Shown here piece by piece: positions 22,608 to 32,962 of a DNA stretch of 64,000 bases. Under the pieces are notes generated by a model that ran no database searches, was not told where the DNA came from, and saw only the letters and a list, made by a program, of their open reading frames with translations. Positions within the stretch are counted from its first letter, which is position 1. Each line of letters starts with the position of its first letter. Origin of the DNA: Deinandra increscens subsp. villosa (taxonomy: Eukaryota > Streptophyta > Magnoliopsida > Asterales > Asteraceae); the NCBI GenBank assembly GCA_039602395.1, contig JBCNJP010000010.1, positions 34,436,590 to 34,500,589 on the forward strand, in the 5' to 3' direction. The translations under genes were made by a program, and so were the position numbers.

Positions 22608-24035
22608 TGAAAATGCGTGAGCGGTAGATCGTCTACTTAGTCGTATGGAAATCAATGTAAAACAAGTAAGAACACGAGATGTAAATACAATGAAGCTTTG
22701 TATTAACCACAGATGACAAAAAGCTCTAAGACCATTTAGACTCTTTTTGAATACAACACATGACACGCTATTTATAGAGTTGAATCTCGATGATCCGAAC
22801 CTCCAGTTCGGACTTGTTCGGAACAATCCGAACTTGGAGTTCGCCAGGAGTTCGGACCACAGCTATCTTGCATATCTTCGTCTTGTATTCGATACTTAAC
22901 GTGACAATCAGGAACCATGTATCAACAAACTCCCCCTCGGCATATGCAGTATCATCTTCCAATTAAAACTTGTATCTTGTATCTTCAATCAAACTCTCCA
23001 TTTTCTTTGACGATGAGTCCAATCTTGAATACTTGATATTGCATCGTGTGTAATCTCTTTATCAACAATCTTAGAAGACTTGAAGTTGTGATGTTCGCTT
23101 TCCACTTAGAAACCTGCCAATATAAATAATCTTGGTGCAAAATGTCTCTTTGAGACTCTAAGATATTTTGATTTTGAAACTTGAGTTCGTATTCCGTGTT
23201 GATCAATCGAAAAGAAATAAGAAACAAAATCTTTTTGATTTATAGAAACTTTACATCAAAACACACCTAAAATCTTTTTGGTATTTTCTGATAATGTAAA
23301 ATAATTGCAATATCAGAATCAGACACTATTTTTGTCTTTTGTGAGAAAGATCACAACTTGGGATCATATTAAACATAACATGCTGAACTACACTTCAGTT
23401 TCGATTATTGTAGCACATAAGCCATGTCGATTGCAGATATAACACACTCGACACCATTTTCTCAATTTTCAGTGTTTTTGAATGAATTTTTTGACAGAAA
23501 CACAAGCAAACTCGATAGAAACAATCTAGGAGAATATTTTTTATTAGAAGGCACACTCGAAAAGATCAAACGTACTCCAAAATGATACTCATTTTCGTAA
23601 CACGTGAAATTTTGACTCAAAACTCCGAATAACAGAGATTTCCGACCAGTAGAACAAACCAAATGCTCTGATACCACTTGAAAATGCGTGAGCAGTAGAT
23701 CGTCTACTTAGTCATATCGAAATCAATGTAAAACAAGTAAGAACACGAGATGTAAATACAATGAAGCTTTGTATTAACCACAGAGACCACAAAGTACACA
23801 GATCTGAGATATGAAAAAAAACTCTAAGACCATTTAGACTCTTTTTTAATACAACACATGACACACTATTTATAGAGCTGAATCTCGATGATCCGAACCT
23901 CCATTTCGGACCTGTTCGGACCTGTTCGGACCAGTCCGAACTTGGAGTTCGCCAGGAGTTCGGACCACAGCTATTTTGCATATCTTCGTCTTGTATTCGA
24001 TACTTCACATGATGATCAGGAATCATGTATCAACA
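22608..24035 (-). mobile_element. Miniature copia-type LTR element (TRIM-like), 1.4 kb
   Basis: Left LTR 22608-22927, right LTR 23679-24035, both TG...CA. The polypurine tract is at 22928 ('aactccccctcgg') and a perfect tRNA-iMet primer site ('gctctgatacca') at 23665-23676. The perfect 5-bp TSD is AAAGG (22603-22607 and 24036-24040). The interior (~750 bp) corresponds to the two ends of the gag-only element at 4130-10103 with gag and everything between deleted. The LTRs differ by indels, including an extra 'ggacctgttc' unit and ~27 bp in the right LTR. Confidence 0.93.
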
Positions 24036-26277
24036 AAAGGGTATCGATTGAAAAGTATTCTCTTTTAGACTAGAGTCGAGCTACTCCTTAGCACATGTTT
24101 CTGGAAGTTCTAGTCGATCAATTGATCCCTCGTCATTTATCTTTACGAAACAAGGATTACAAACGAAAGCTTTCTGATTGATGAAGATCCACGTATCTGG
24201 GATTTTTTGTAGCGTCCCAAAGTTGAAGTTGTAAAAACAGTCCTAGGATACCACCGCCTATTGTTCCATGAAGATGTTTGTCGCCACAGAAGTGTTAATA
24301 TATGTACGAAATCATACGGATAGCTTGGTATAATACTCTCCAAGAGAGTTTTAGTCACCACTCATAAGAATATTGAAATACTAAGAACGTAAGAAGGAGA
24401 AAGACAAGGTCCACATTACCAGTAGAAATAGACAACAAGAGGTTCATGCTTTACGGGGGTACATAGAGTTTACATAAAAGTTGTTGGAGTGTTACAGTGA
24501 TAAGGTACAAGGTAGTTTCCTCTTCGATGATGTTGGTTAGCGAAGACCTTATCCTAGAATGTAACACTTACGGGTTCAAAGATTGGAAGCTTATCCAAGA
24601 CATAAAGGATACTAAGAGTGCGAGAATTGGAAATTAATGGTAGTTAAATCATAAACGATTCGAATTATACTGACAAAAACAAATAGTACGGGTTCAGGAA
24701 GTCCTTTCACTAACATCACTCCAGGTATGAAGTTTATGAGATCGTGACGAAACTGTTGGCAACAAGTTTTTTTTTTGTTCACCCAAGAAACGTGAAGGAG
24801 TATGAGGCTAGAGATGAAAACTTCACAAGAGTTTATGCCAAAAGATATGTTTCACTGATCGAGGTATGTACTTCACCCATTTTGTTTATCCATTGTTGTC
24901 TGGGTGTCCGTCAGGTTAAAGTTTATCTGGTCGTTGCATGGTTGTAAGAGTTTCGGGAATGGATCTAGCAGGTAAAGTAGTTGAATTGGAATTATGATTC
25001 AAGATGACCCAAAGCCTAGCCAAAGGTTTCCTCAAGAATCTATGTAGTTAAGGAAAACTTGTCATAGAAATGTACCAGTTCGTAAAGGGTTTTCAATGGT
25101 AGATGACTTCAACCATCTGGTTAAGTCCAACATGCTCGATATTCAAATGTAATGAGGGTTTAAAATAGGAGTTTGTATACCATATGACCATCCGCTTGCC
25201 GAGTAGGATTCTCCAGGATTTCCATACACTACAAATTACATTTACGTGTGCACCCGTAACGGTAATTTACCTTGTATGGTCACCCTAGTTCCTCTTACAT
25301 TAGCTACCAGGTATGGTGGAGTATAGATGTGACATCCATGGGGTGGGTATCAACGGTGTGGTCACTAACCTAAGGTTAACCGACGGGAACTCATTAAAGA
25401 GACAAGTTTCGAGGATAAGATGCTCGCTTGAATTAGAATGAACCACTTGGTACAAATTAGTCGGAAAATTGATTCCACAAGGTATGAATAGGGCATGTCA
25501 CAATGCATGTAGCTTAACTCAGGGTTTCAGAACAGTTATCACCCATATTGATTTGATCACAAATCCGATACAAAAAAAATATCCAGTTGGCCCACATCAG
25601 GTACCGTTTATGCTATGAGAGTTACATTCATGTTGTGATATTACAACGCAACTATACATTAGAAACAAGAAAGAGAAGATCTTAAAAGATAAGTGCAATG
25701 GTGGGAATGATCTAGATAACAAAAGCAGGTACAAGTGCCCCATACGCAACCACTTGGACCCTTATAATGTTGTGTCTTCTGAAGCCGAATGATCGCACTA
25801 TTAGCACGTCATGAGCACGTTGTCTGAACAAAAGTGTTCGGATGTGTATGGAGGGCAGGTATGGCAAGAACCTCCCATGTTAAGAGAAAGTTTTAAGAAC
25901 ATGAAGAGGTATTACACACTCTTTCCCAAATTAGTAAACGAAATTTGTCTAGGTACTACACCCAGTTTTTCAAGTCTAGAATAGTCTCGAGCAGCAACCG
26001 GCTCGTCATGAATAGAGGTGTGATCCTACAGTCCAACTCGACATCTTGTCACCACAGATGCGAATTAGGAGGTACACGATTCAATGTTGGTGAAGAAGAC
26101 TCAAGATTAACCGGCTTTCATGTCGTGAGTACGAAATGTTAGAAGATTAAAAGGACATACAGTAGCCAATGTGTCTGTTCAAGTGAGTATCACGATGCAT
26201 GAGGAACATTTTTAAGTGTGCAACTAATGCAATACAGTTATAGTCTAGACGAAACTCTTAGTTCGCTGTAACCATGA

Positions 26278-26289
26278 GCTCTGATACCA
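26278..26289 (-). promoter_or_regulatory. Primer-binding site of element B
   Basis: 'gctctgatacca' is the exact reverse complement of TGGTATCAGAGC, three bases left of the 5' LTR edge (26293). It proves minus orientation. Confidence 0.92.
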
Positions 26290-26292
26290 ATC

Positions 26293-27595
26293 TGTCACAC
26301 CCCCATTTCCACTAACGGAGCTTTATCATGTGGGGTGTGAGCAAACCATGAATCCCAGTCCATTAGTTACACCAAACAACCATTAAAGATAAAAGGTTTG
26401 TATTTTATTAAAACATAAATTATGAGTTTTACAATGCGAAAGCATAAACGAAACATTGTCATTTGAAATAACGTGAACTATACAAAAACCATGATAGGGT
26501 TTGAAGGACTCATGCATGCATGCTCGTGATACTTGAACACCTGCAACATGAGAGAAATATGTTAATGAGGAAGTGTCAACCAAAGGTTGGTGAGTTCACA
26601 TAAGTGGTATATACATATAGTATAGACAAATGCATATGAATACAACAGTTTTATTCATAAGTAGTGGTGTAAGTTACAAGTAAAATCCATATCGTAGGTA
26701 GCTAGCCTAAGTTCATTCACTAAAACGTTTGCAACCGAAGCTGACTAATGCACGCAGGATTGACCTACGCACTTTTCCTTCCCCGTGTCTACCTGATCAT
26801 CGTATGTATAGGCTAACATTGTTCTCAGTCTGACCGCCAGTCGGGTGGTGCATCTCGTGCCCGCTGAGTGTGGTTTGTCAGACCTCAATAGTACTACTCA
26901 ATATCACCTCACTATTCAACTAGTGACAGTCCGATTAGTAAAGACTTTAAGTGGGTAAGCATTTAATTGAACATGTGATATAACGTGGATTATTACTTTA
27001 ACAAACAAATAGTAGTTGTTATCACCCTAAACCGAGTGTAACCTAAACGATAGTGTGTTAACATCCTAAACCAAATGTAACGAGAAACAGTTTGCGTGCC
27101 ACCATCCTAAACCGGATTTAGCGTAACGGGGTTGTGAAACTCAACTTAGGGTGCGCTGCAACAATTTATCAAGACTCCAAATCTTGGGTATCTATCGAGC
27201 ATCCCTTGAGTTTACATGCATAAGTGTGTGTCCGAACATGAGTAACATAGTCTAGACGACGGTTAAGTGACAAATAAATTCAAATGTGGCTTGTGTGAAA
27301 AATTTTCAACATGTGACAAAAATCGCTTATTCGAGGTGAGTCGGAGATGACATTTAGCCAAAAACAAGGATTTACAAAAATCGATGCGGGTGTATTATTC
27401 CAATAATATATGTGTATAGCCAAAGGTGTGAAAACGTCTTAACGAATCCATATAAATAAGTATATCTTACATATATATTTTTCATGTCAAAATATTTGAG
27501 GTTTTAAAGAGATCTAATTGTTTAAAATTCAAATACATATATTTACTTACTTCGTCAGAAAAAATCTTCAAAATATACGCATGTACATAAGTCCA

Positions 27596-27598
<3 letters not shown>
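26293..27598 (-). repeat. 5' LTR of element B, first part
   Basis: Starts 'tgtcacacccccatttccac'. It matches the left LTR to about 27110 and then continues with family-B LTR sequence (the 'ctcaaatattttgac' and 'catgcgta' blocks on the minus strand, as at 52700-52780), up to a TA tract at 27599. The LTR resumes at 38733 after ~11 kb of insertions. Confidence 0.8.

Positions 27599-27642
<44 letters not shown>
27599..27642. repeat. TA microsatellite (LTR-internal insertion site)
   Basis: (TA)n at the same LTR position as the (CA)n(TA)n at 52632-52694 in the LTR at 47574-53995, which has no insertion there. Confidence 0.85.
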
Positions 27643-27645
<3 letters not shown>

Positions 27646-28032
27646 TTGGGTTAAAATACAAAGTATAGTTTGCGTGAGAAGTGTGAGAAGTGGATGATGT
27701 GTTAGATATTAATACATAGTATTGTTTGTTTATTATATTTTATGTAAATATATGACACGTTACATGGTTTTTTTTTCATTTTAAAAGGTCATATATTTAT
27801 CAACATTAGAATTATAGGATAACACAATGTACTAATATCCTAACACAATGCCCTTTTGATAATTCTTAATAAATGGTGTTTGGTTGTATTTGGAATCCAA
27901 TGAATGATGTTTTTTATTTTAAGATTGTTATATGTTTGCCAAAAACAAAATTAAAAAATAACACCATGCAATAATATCCAAACACCATGCACTTCTCACA
28001 CTTCTCACGCAAAAAGTGTTTTGTATTATAAC

Positions 28033-28039
<7 letters not shown>
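27643..28039. mobile_element. TA-flanked MITE, ~0.4 kb
   Basis: Terminal inverted repeats of ~45 bp: the left end has 'tttgcgtgagaagtgtgaga' and the right end its complement 'tctcacacttctcacgcaaa', with outer ends 'gggttaaaatacaaa' and 'tttgtattataaccc'. TA microsatellites lie on both sides. It resembles the rice Micron class, known to target TA microsatellites. No ORF. Confidence 0.82.
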
Positions 28040-28083
<44 letters not shown>

Positions 28084-28125
28084 TTTTTATTTTATCCTTC
28101 TCCTATATATATATATATATATATA
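28040..28125. repeat. TA tracts with a 22-bp element remnant
   Basis: TA tract 28040-28081, then a short stretch ending 'tttatccttctcc' (28082-28103), then TA again to 28125. The short stretch resembles the end at 590-604, so it is probably a deletion remnant of a TA-flanked element. Confidence 0.6.
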
Positions 28126-30549
28126 GGATTAAGATCATTTGAGAACCTTTTATTATTGTGAGAACCATGAGAACACTTCAAGCCACACATTTGGAATCTA
28201 GGCCATTTTATTTATTTTAATTTAAAATGGTAATAAAGTCTTTAACATATATAACTAAAAGACAAAACCCTATTAAAATATTATTAACTTTTAGTATCTT
28301 GATTAGTCTAGATTAATTGTTTTAAATATTATTTAAAACTTTCTTTTATGTTTTTATTACGTTTTTTAATACTTTTTAAACTTATTTTTAATGTTTTTTA
28401 AATTTTTATTAACTTTTTTAAACGTTTTTTTTTATTTTTTTAACAATTTTTTAAAACTTTCTATTATCTTTGAATTCCATATGTTTTTTAATAACTTTTT
28501 TAAACTTTTTAAAACTTTTTTATTAACTTTTTAACTACTTTTTTACTTTTTTTAAAGACTTTTTACTTGTTTTTTTAATTTACCTTTTATGTTTTAATAT
28601 AATATTTTTTACTTTTCTTTACTTATTTTTTATGTTTTATTTAATTCTTTTTACTTTTATTAAATATTTTTTTAAACTATTTTATTAACCTTTTTTACTA
28701 TTATAATCTATTTTTTTAAACTTTTTATTAGTTTTTTTATTTACTTTTTATTTTTTTAAAATATATATATATATATATATATATTACTTCTGTTAGTTTT
28801 TTTTAAATGTTTACTGTAAAAAATGTTAAATTTCTACGCGCATAGAATATAGATATTAACAACAATGCAACATATGCCTACGAGCATGCAGCGATATGTA
28901 ACATCTATGTAACATACGCCTACTTGTTTACATTTTTGTTACACAATGCTTTAGGTTTGTAAGAACCAGCTATGTGGTTATAGCAAGAAAATGTGTATGG
29001 GCATTTACCTGATAGATAATATACTTACGGAAAATTAGAGAGAAGAAAATGTGATATACTGATCAATGAGAGAGAAATTTAAATATTATATTTTTTAATA
29101 TTTTACATACATGTAATCGTTCGTTACACATATGTATATGCTCGCTACGAATACGTTATTGTTTGTTACCAACATGTAACAATATACATTAAAAAAATTA
29201 CACCAAAGTGTAATTTTGAGATGTTGATATTGTTTTGGTGCTAGTATTATCATGGTTTTAGTTTTCGATGGGTGGTAACATTTTCCTAAGAGTTGGTAGG
29301 ACTTTGTTATTAAAAGATAACGTATATGTAAGAAGATGCAACCATTTAACAGATGCCTACGATAATGCAATATAGACAATAACTATGTAACAGATGACTA
29401 CGAGCATGCAACCATGTAAATACTTGTTTACATTTTTGTTACACAATACTTCAGGTTTGTAAGAACCATCTACGTGGTTATAGCAAGAAAATGTGTTTGC
29501 GGAATATGTGTTTGGGTATTTAACTGATAGATAATGTGTTTACGGAAAATAAGAGAGAAGAAAATGTGATATACTGTGTCAATGAGAGAGAAATTTAAAT
29601 ATTTATATTTTTTAATATTTTACATACGTGTAACTGTTGGTTACACATATGTATTTGTTCCCTACGCGTAGGTAATTATTTACCAACATGTAACAACATA
29701 CATCACCAAAGTGTAATTTTGAGATCTTGGTATTGTTTTGGCGCTAGTATTATCATGATTTTAGTTTTCGACAGGTGGTAACCTTTTTCTAAGAGTTGGT
29801 AGGACTCTATTATTAAAAGATAACGTATATGTAAGAAGATGCAACCATGTAACAGATGCCTACGATCATGCAATGTAGACAGCAACAACTATGTAGCAGA
29901 TGACTACGAGCATGCAACCATGTAAATACTTGTTTATATTTTTGTTACACAATGCTTCAGGTTCGTAAGAACCAGCTACGTTGTCGTAGCAAGAAATTGT
30001 GTTTGCGGAAAATATGTTTGGGCATTTACCTGATAGATAATATGTTTACGGAAAATGAGAGAGAAAATGTGATAAACTCATCAATGAGAGAGAAATTTAA
30101 ATATTTATATTTTTTAATATTTACATATAATTAACTTTTCGTTATTCATATGTATCTGTTCACTACCAATATGTAACTGTCCGTTACCTACATGCAACAA
30201 CATACATTAAAAAAATGACAGAAAATAATTGTAAAAAAACGAGACTATAACCAAATTAAAGATAAAAAAACGTCCTATTTATTGGTGTAATTTTTTTTAA
30301 AAAATATTATTGTATATAAAGTTATTAACGATATAAAATGTTGGGGGAAAGTAGATATTAATGTCACATCACCTTATTATGTCATCTTAATTTAAATAGA
30401 AAATTACTTTTGTGCCATTTTCTATATATTTAATATATTTTTTGATTTTAGTTTAATTTAAATAAATTCAAAATAATCTAGACCATTCATTTTAAAACGT
30501 GGTTAAAATGTGTGGCTTATATATGTTCTCGCGGTTCCCAAAAAAACGT

Positions 30550-30551
<2 letters not shown>
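28126..30551. mobile_element. 2.4 kb TA-flanked element with inverted ends
   Basis: Left end 'ggattaagatcatttgagaa'. The right end, reverse-complemented, begins 'ggacg' and carries 'gggaaccgcgagaac' and 'aagccacaca', pairing with 'gagaaccatgagaac' and 'aagccacaca' near the left end. TA microsatellites lie on both sides. The interior is very AT-rich (poly-T-rich 28320-28790) with a three-copy tandem array and no coding region. The left end shares 'ggatcatttgagaacc'-type sequence with the small elements at 38096-38723. Confidence 0.7.
28860..30200. repeat. Tandem array, three ~500-bp units
   Basis: The landmark 'tttgttacacaat' recurs near 28936, 29440 and 29942. Each is followed by 'aggtttgtaagaacc' or 'aggttcgtaagaacc', 'gatagataat' and 'gagagagaaatttaaatat'. 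The units are diverged and the third is truncated. Short ORFs on them are repeats of one another and not credible genes. Confidence 0.85.

Positions 30552-30609
<58 letters not shown>
30552..30609. repeat. TA microsatellite
   Basis: 58 bp of (TA)n separating the 2.4 kb element from the segment carrying the DnaJ fragment. Confidence 0.95.
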
Positions 30610-30612
<3 letters not shown>

Positions 30613-30943
30613 AAAGGTTCATTGTAGACACCTTAAAAAGTGTAGACCCGTAGACACTTTTTTAGCCATCGGATCTTAAAACAACACGTCTTTAGATTAG
30701 GGGTACGATGGTCAACTAACTTTTTATTAAATCAGAGAACAATCACCTAACAGATTACACCCAATTCACCGGAGAACCACCTTATAACAGAACCGATCAT
30801 ACCGAACACCCATCCGAGAACCACCATCGCACCGAGCACACCTAAAAGCCACCGGAAGACCACCGTCGTAACGATCACAACAAAAAGTAATCGAGTTCCA
30901 AAGTTCATTTTCAGATTAGAAATATCATCAAATCAAGACGCGG
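30610..30943. other. Flank of the captured gene fragment
   Basis: Begins 'gtcaaaggttcattgtagac' immediately after the TA tract, as expected for another TA-flanked element, followed by a purine/CACC-rich stretch ('ccaccatcgcaccgagcaca') that may be 5' UTR of the captured DnaJ gene. No matching inverted end was found to the right. Confidence 0.35.
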
Positions 30944-31908
30944 ATGGAGTTGAATCCAGAATCTCCGTAATATTATAGCATTCTCGGCGTTTCTCTTGAT
31001 TCTTTCTACGAGTAGATCCGCCATGCTTACCGTAAGCTTGCTATGGTAATATTCTGGTTCTTGATGTAATTCAATCTGTTAATACCTTTTAATTTGACGG
31101 ATGAGAAGATTCTGATGGAGTGATGGTGTAATTTTCGATCTTGTTTGCCTTTGGTGTAGCAATGGCATCCGGATAAGTGGTCAAGGAATCCATCGCTTCT
31201 GCAAAAAGCTAAAAGTAAATTTCAACAAATTCAGGAAGCTTATTCACCTAATAATCGGCTTTGTTATGTTACGCATGCCAACTGTTTGATATAATGCGAA
31301 CTCTTTTTAATTTTTAATTTTTGGCTATAAAACAGTGCTATTAGATCAGAGAAAGATATCAATGTATGATGTTGGATACTTGGATTGTATGATCCTCATG
31401 ATGAAGAAGAAGAGGTAATTGATTTCCTTTGTTCTTGATTCTTCTCTAATTGTAATATGTTCATTAGTTCATAGGCCTTGATTTTCTCTGTGTTAAATTG
31501 CTAATTACTTGTTAATTTACCATATTTCTGATTAGGATTTTGCTGATTTTATGCAATAGATGTCATCCTTGATTAAAAATGTGAAGAAAGAGGTAATCAA
31601 GGCTTTAAATATTTCCAAATTTGACTTCAATTTTGGATTTTGACAACCATTTTCATCAATTCACATGGTAAAAACTTGTGTTTAACATGACAGTTTTGAT
31701 GAAGTACAAACCATGTTGTGGGAAATGGCATAAAGTTTTAACCAATCAGTCTCTTCTTATGTTGATGATGATGGTATTTGGTCACAAGAAATGTTCACTT
31801 TGAATGATGATTCAAGATCTAAAAGAACTCGAGCCGACGCAAACCCCTTTTCGAACATGGGCGTGCTAGAGACCAGGTGTGCATAGATCACCTGAAGTCG
31901 TGTATATA
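30944..31908 (+). pseudogene. DnaJ (HSP40) gene fragment with introns retained
   Basis: J-domain co-chaperone; the HPD motif stimulates Hsp70 ATPase. Exon 1 (30944-31045) reads 'YYSILGVSLDSFYE' then 'IRHAYRKLAM'. Exon 2 (from 31160) reads 'QWHPDKWSRNPSLLQKAKSK' and 'FQQIQEAYS'. Further exons are about 31336-31414 (MYDVG, then DPHDEEEE after an 8-base insertion), 31536-31592 (DFADFMQ, stop, MSSLIKNVKKE) and 31694-31908. GT/AG junctions are visible at most introns. In-frame stops at codon 9, after FYE, after DFADFMQ and after WEMA make it non-functional. Retained introns argue for DNA-level capture, not retroposition. Confidence 0.85.
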
Positions 31909-31956
31909 CTCGAGCCTTTTCTTTCATCATTGTTGGTTAGGGTGAGCCAACCGATA

Positions 31957-32132
31957 TTGATTCTGATTTGGATGGACATGAAGAGAGGATGTTATGTTTT
32001 TTTTACAATGAACTTGATCAAATTCAAGATTTTAAGTTCTTGAGATTGATTCCGATTTGGATGGACATGGAGAGGATGTTATGTTTTTGTGACAATGAAC
32101 TTGAACCAATTCAAGATTCTAAGTTCTTGAGT
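31957..32132 (+). repeat. Tandem ~88-bp duplication next to the DnaJ pseudogene
   Basis: 'attctgatttggatggacat' and 'attccgatttggatggacat' head two copies that both run to 'taagttcttgag'. A 108-codon ORF (31968-32294) spans both; its C-terminal part is not recognised. It may be a further exon of the captured gene. Confidence 0.7.
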
Positions 32133-32294
32133 ATGCACAAATTTTGTAATTCCAAAGTTGCTGTTCTGATTGGAAAACTGTTCGTTATGAAGGTTTCGGG
32201 GCCTTGTACAAGGGTTTGGTTCCCAACTAAGTTAAGGTATATATCATGGTTCTTTTTTTGTCATACGAGATGCTTAAGGATCTACTTGGCCTAG

Positions 32295-32537
32295 AGATGA
32301 AGATATCTTACTGAAAAACATTCAAACTATACTAATATTGTTGAATGAATATTCGGTGTTATTTTTTTGTACCGCTCCTTTCTGTGAGATGAAAATCATA
32401 ACTGGGCTGTCACTTTTTTTTAGCAAAAGATGATGAAGATTTGGATCGATAGATACTTTGAAAGAATATCAATTAAATTAGATGAAGACGAAACAAAACA
32501 AGAACTGAATTGACCAACAAAGTTATTGAGCAGCCTC
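32295..32537. other. Unassigned sequence left of a copia-like LTR
   Basis: About 240 bp with no gene, LTR or repeat that I recognise. Confidence 0.4.
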
Positions 32538-32931
32538 TGTAGGTCCTGAAATCTCCCAAACACACGATATCTAATCAAACACGAGTGCGGAATCCTCGTA
32601 TAAGATCGATTCAAGAAGAATAGTAGAAGAATAGACTAAATCTATGAGAAAGATGAAGTCTTGAATGAATAAACACTACTATTGAAGCTGATCGTAAACA
32701 AGAGTAATCACATAAATCGTAAACTCCTTTGAATTGAGTGAAAAGCTTGCCTACAATCATAAACAATGAGGTTTATATAGTACCTCATACAAAATCGTAA
32801 ACCTAATGGAAGCCCACATGGCCCAATCATAAACTATAATAAGCCTATTAACCTATTAAATAAAAAGCCCAAAACAAAGTTAAAGCAAGCCCAATAACTA
32901 ATGTTCATGCCTCAATAAATATAGCCCAACA
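32538..32931 (-). repeat. Probable 3' LTR of a copia-like element (394 bp)
   Basis: On the minus strand it begins TGTTGGGCTATATT and ends GGACCTACA, preceded by a polypurine tract (complement of 'atcttccccta', 32932-32942). A TATA-like 'tatataaacc' (complement of about 32771-32780) would be its promoter. It contains three exact TCGTAAAC motifs. The partner 5' LTR is not seen and may lie in or beyond the N gap, so boundaries rest on TG/CA and PPT alone. Confidence 0.6.
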
Positions 32932-32962
32932 ATCTTCCCCTAGGCATGAACCATTAGACCGT

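Larger units (their letters stand above)
19802..26277 (-). other. Non-coding interior of element B
   Basis: 6.5 kb with only short chance ORFs on both strands; the longest, 21069-21359 and 21106-21363, are mutually antisense and match nothing I know. Next to the LTR, the PPT-proximal block ('catcatccccaa' with 'gaaagaa' and 'ccccgaaa') occurs twice, at 19802-19840 and about 19916-19950, as if the LTR start had been duplicated. No gag, protease, integrase or RT motif was found. Confidence 0.65.

Noticed and set aside
28860..30200. Genes in the ORFs at 29095-29379 and 29703-29888
   Set aside because: The two ORFs are copies of each other on tandem repeat units, AT-rich and without domains.
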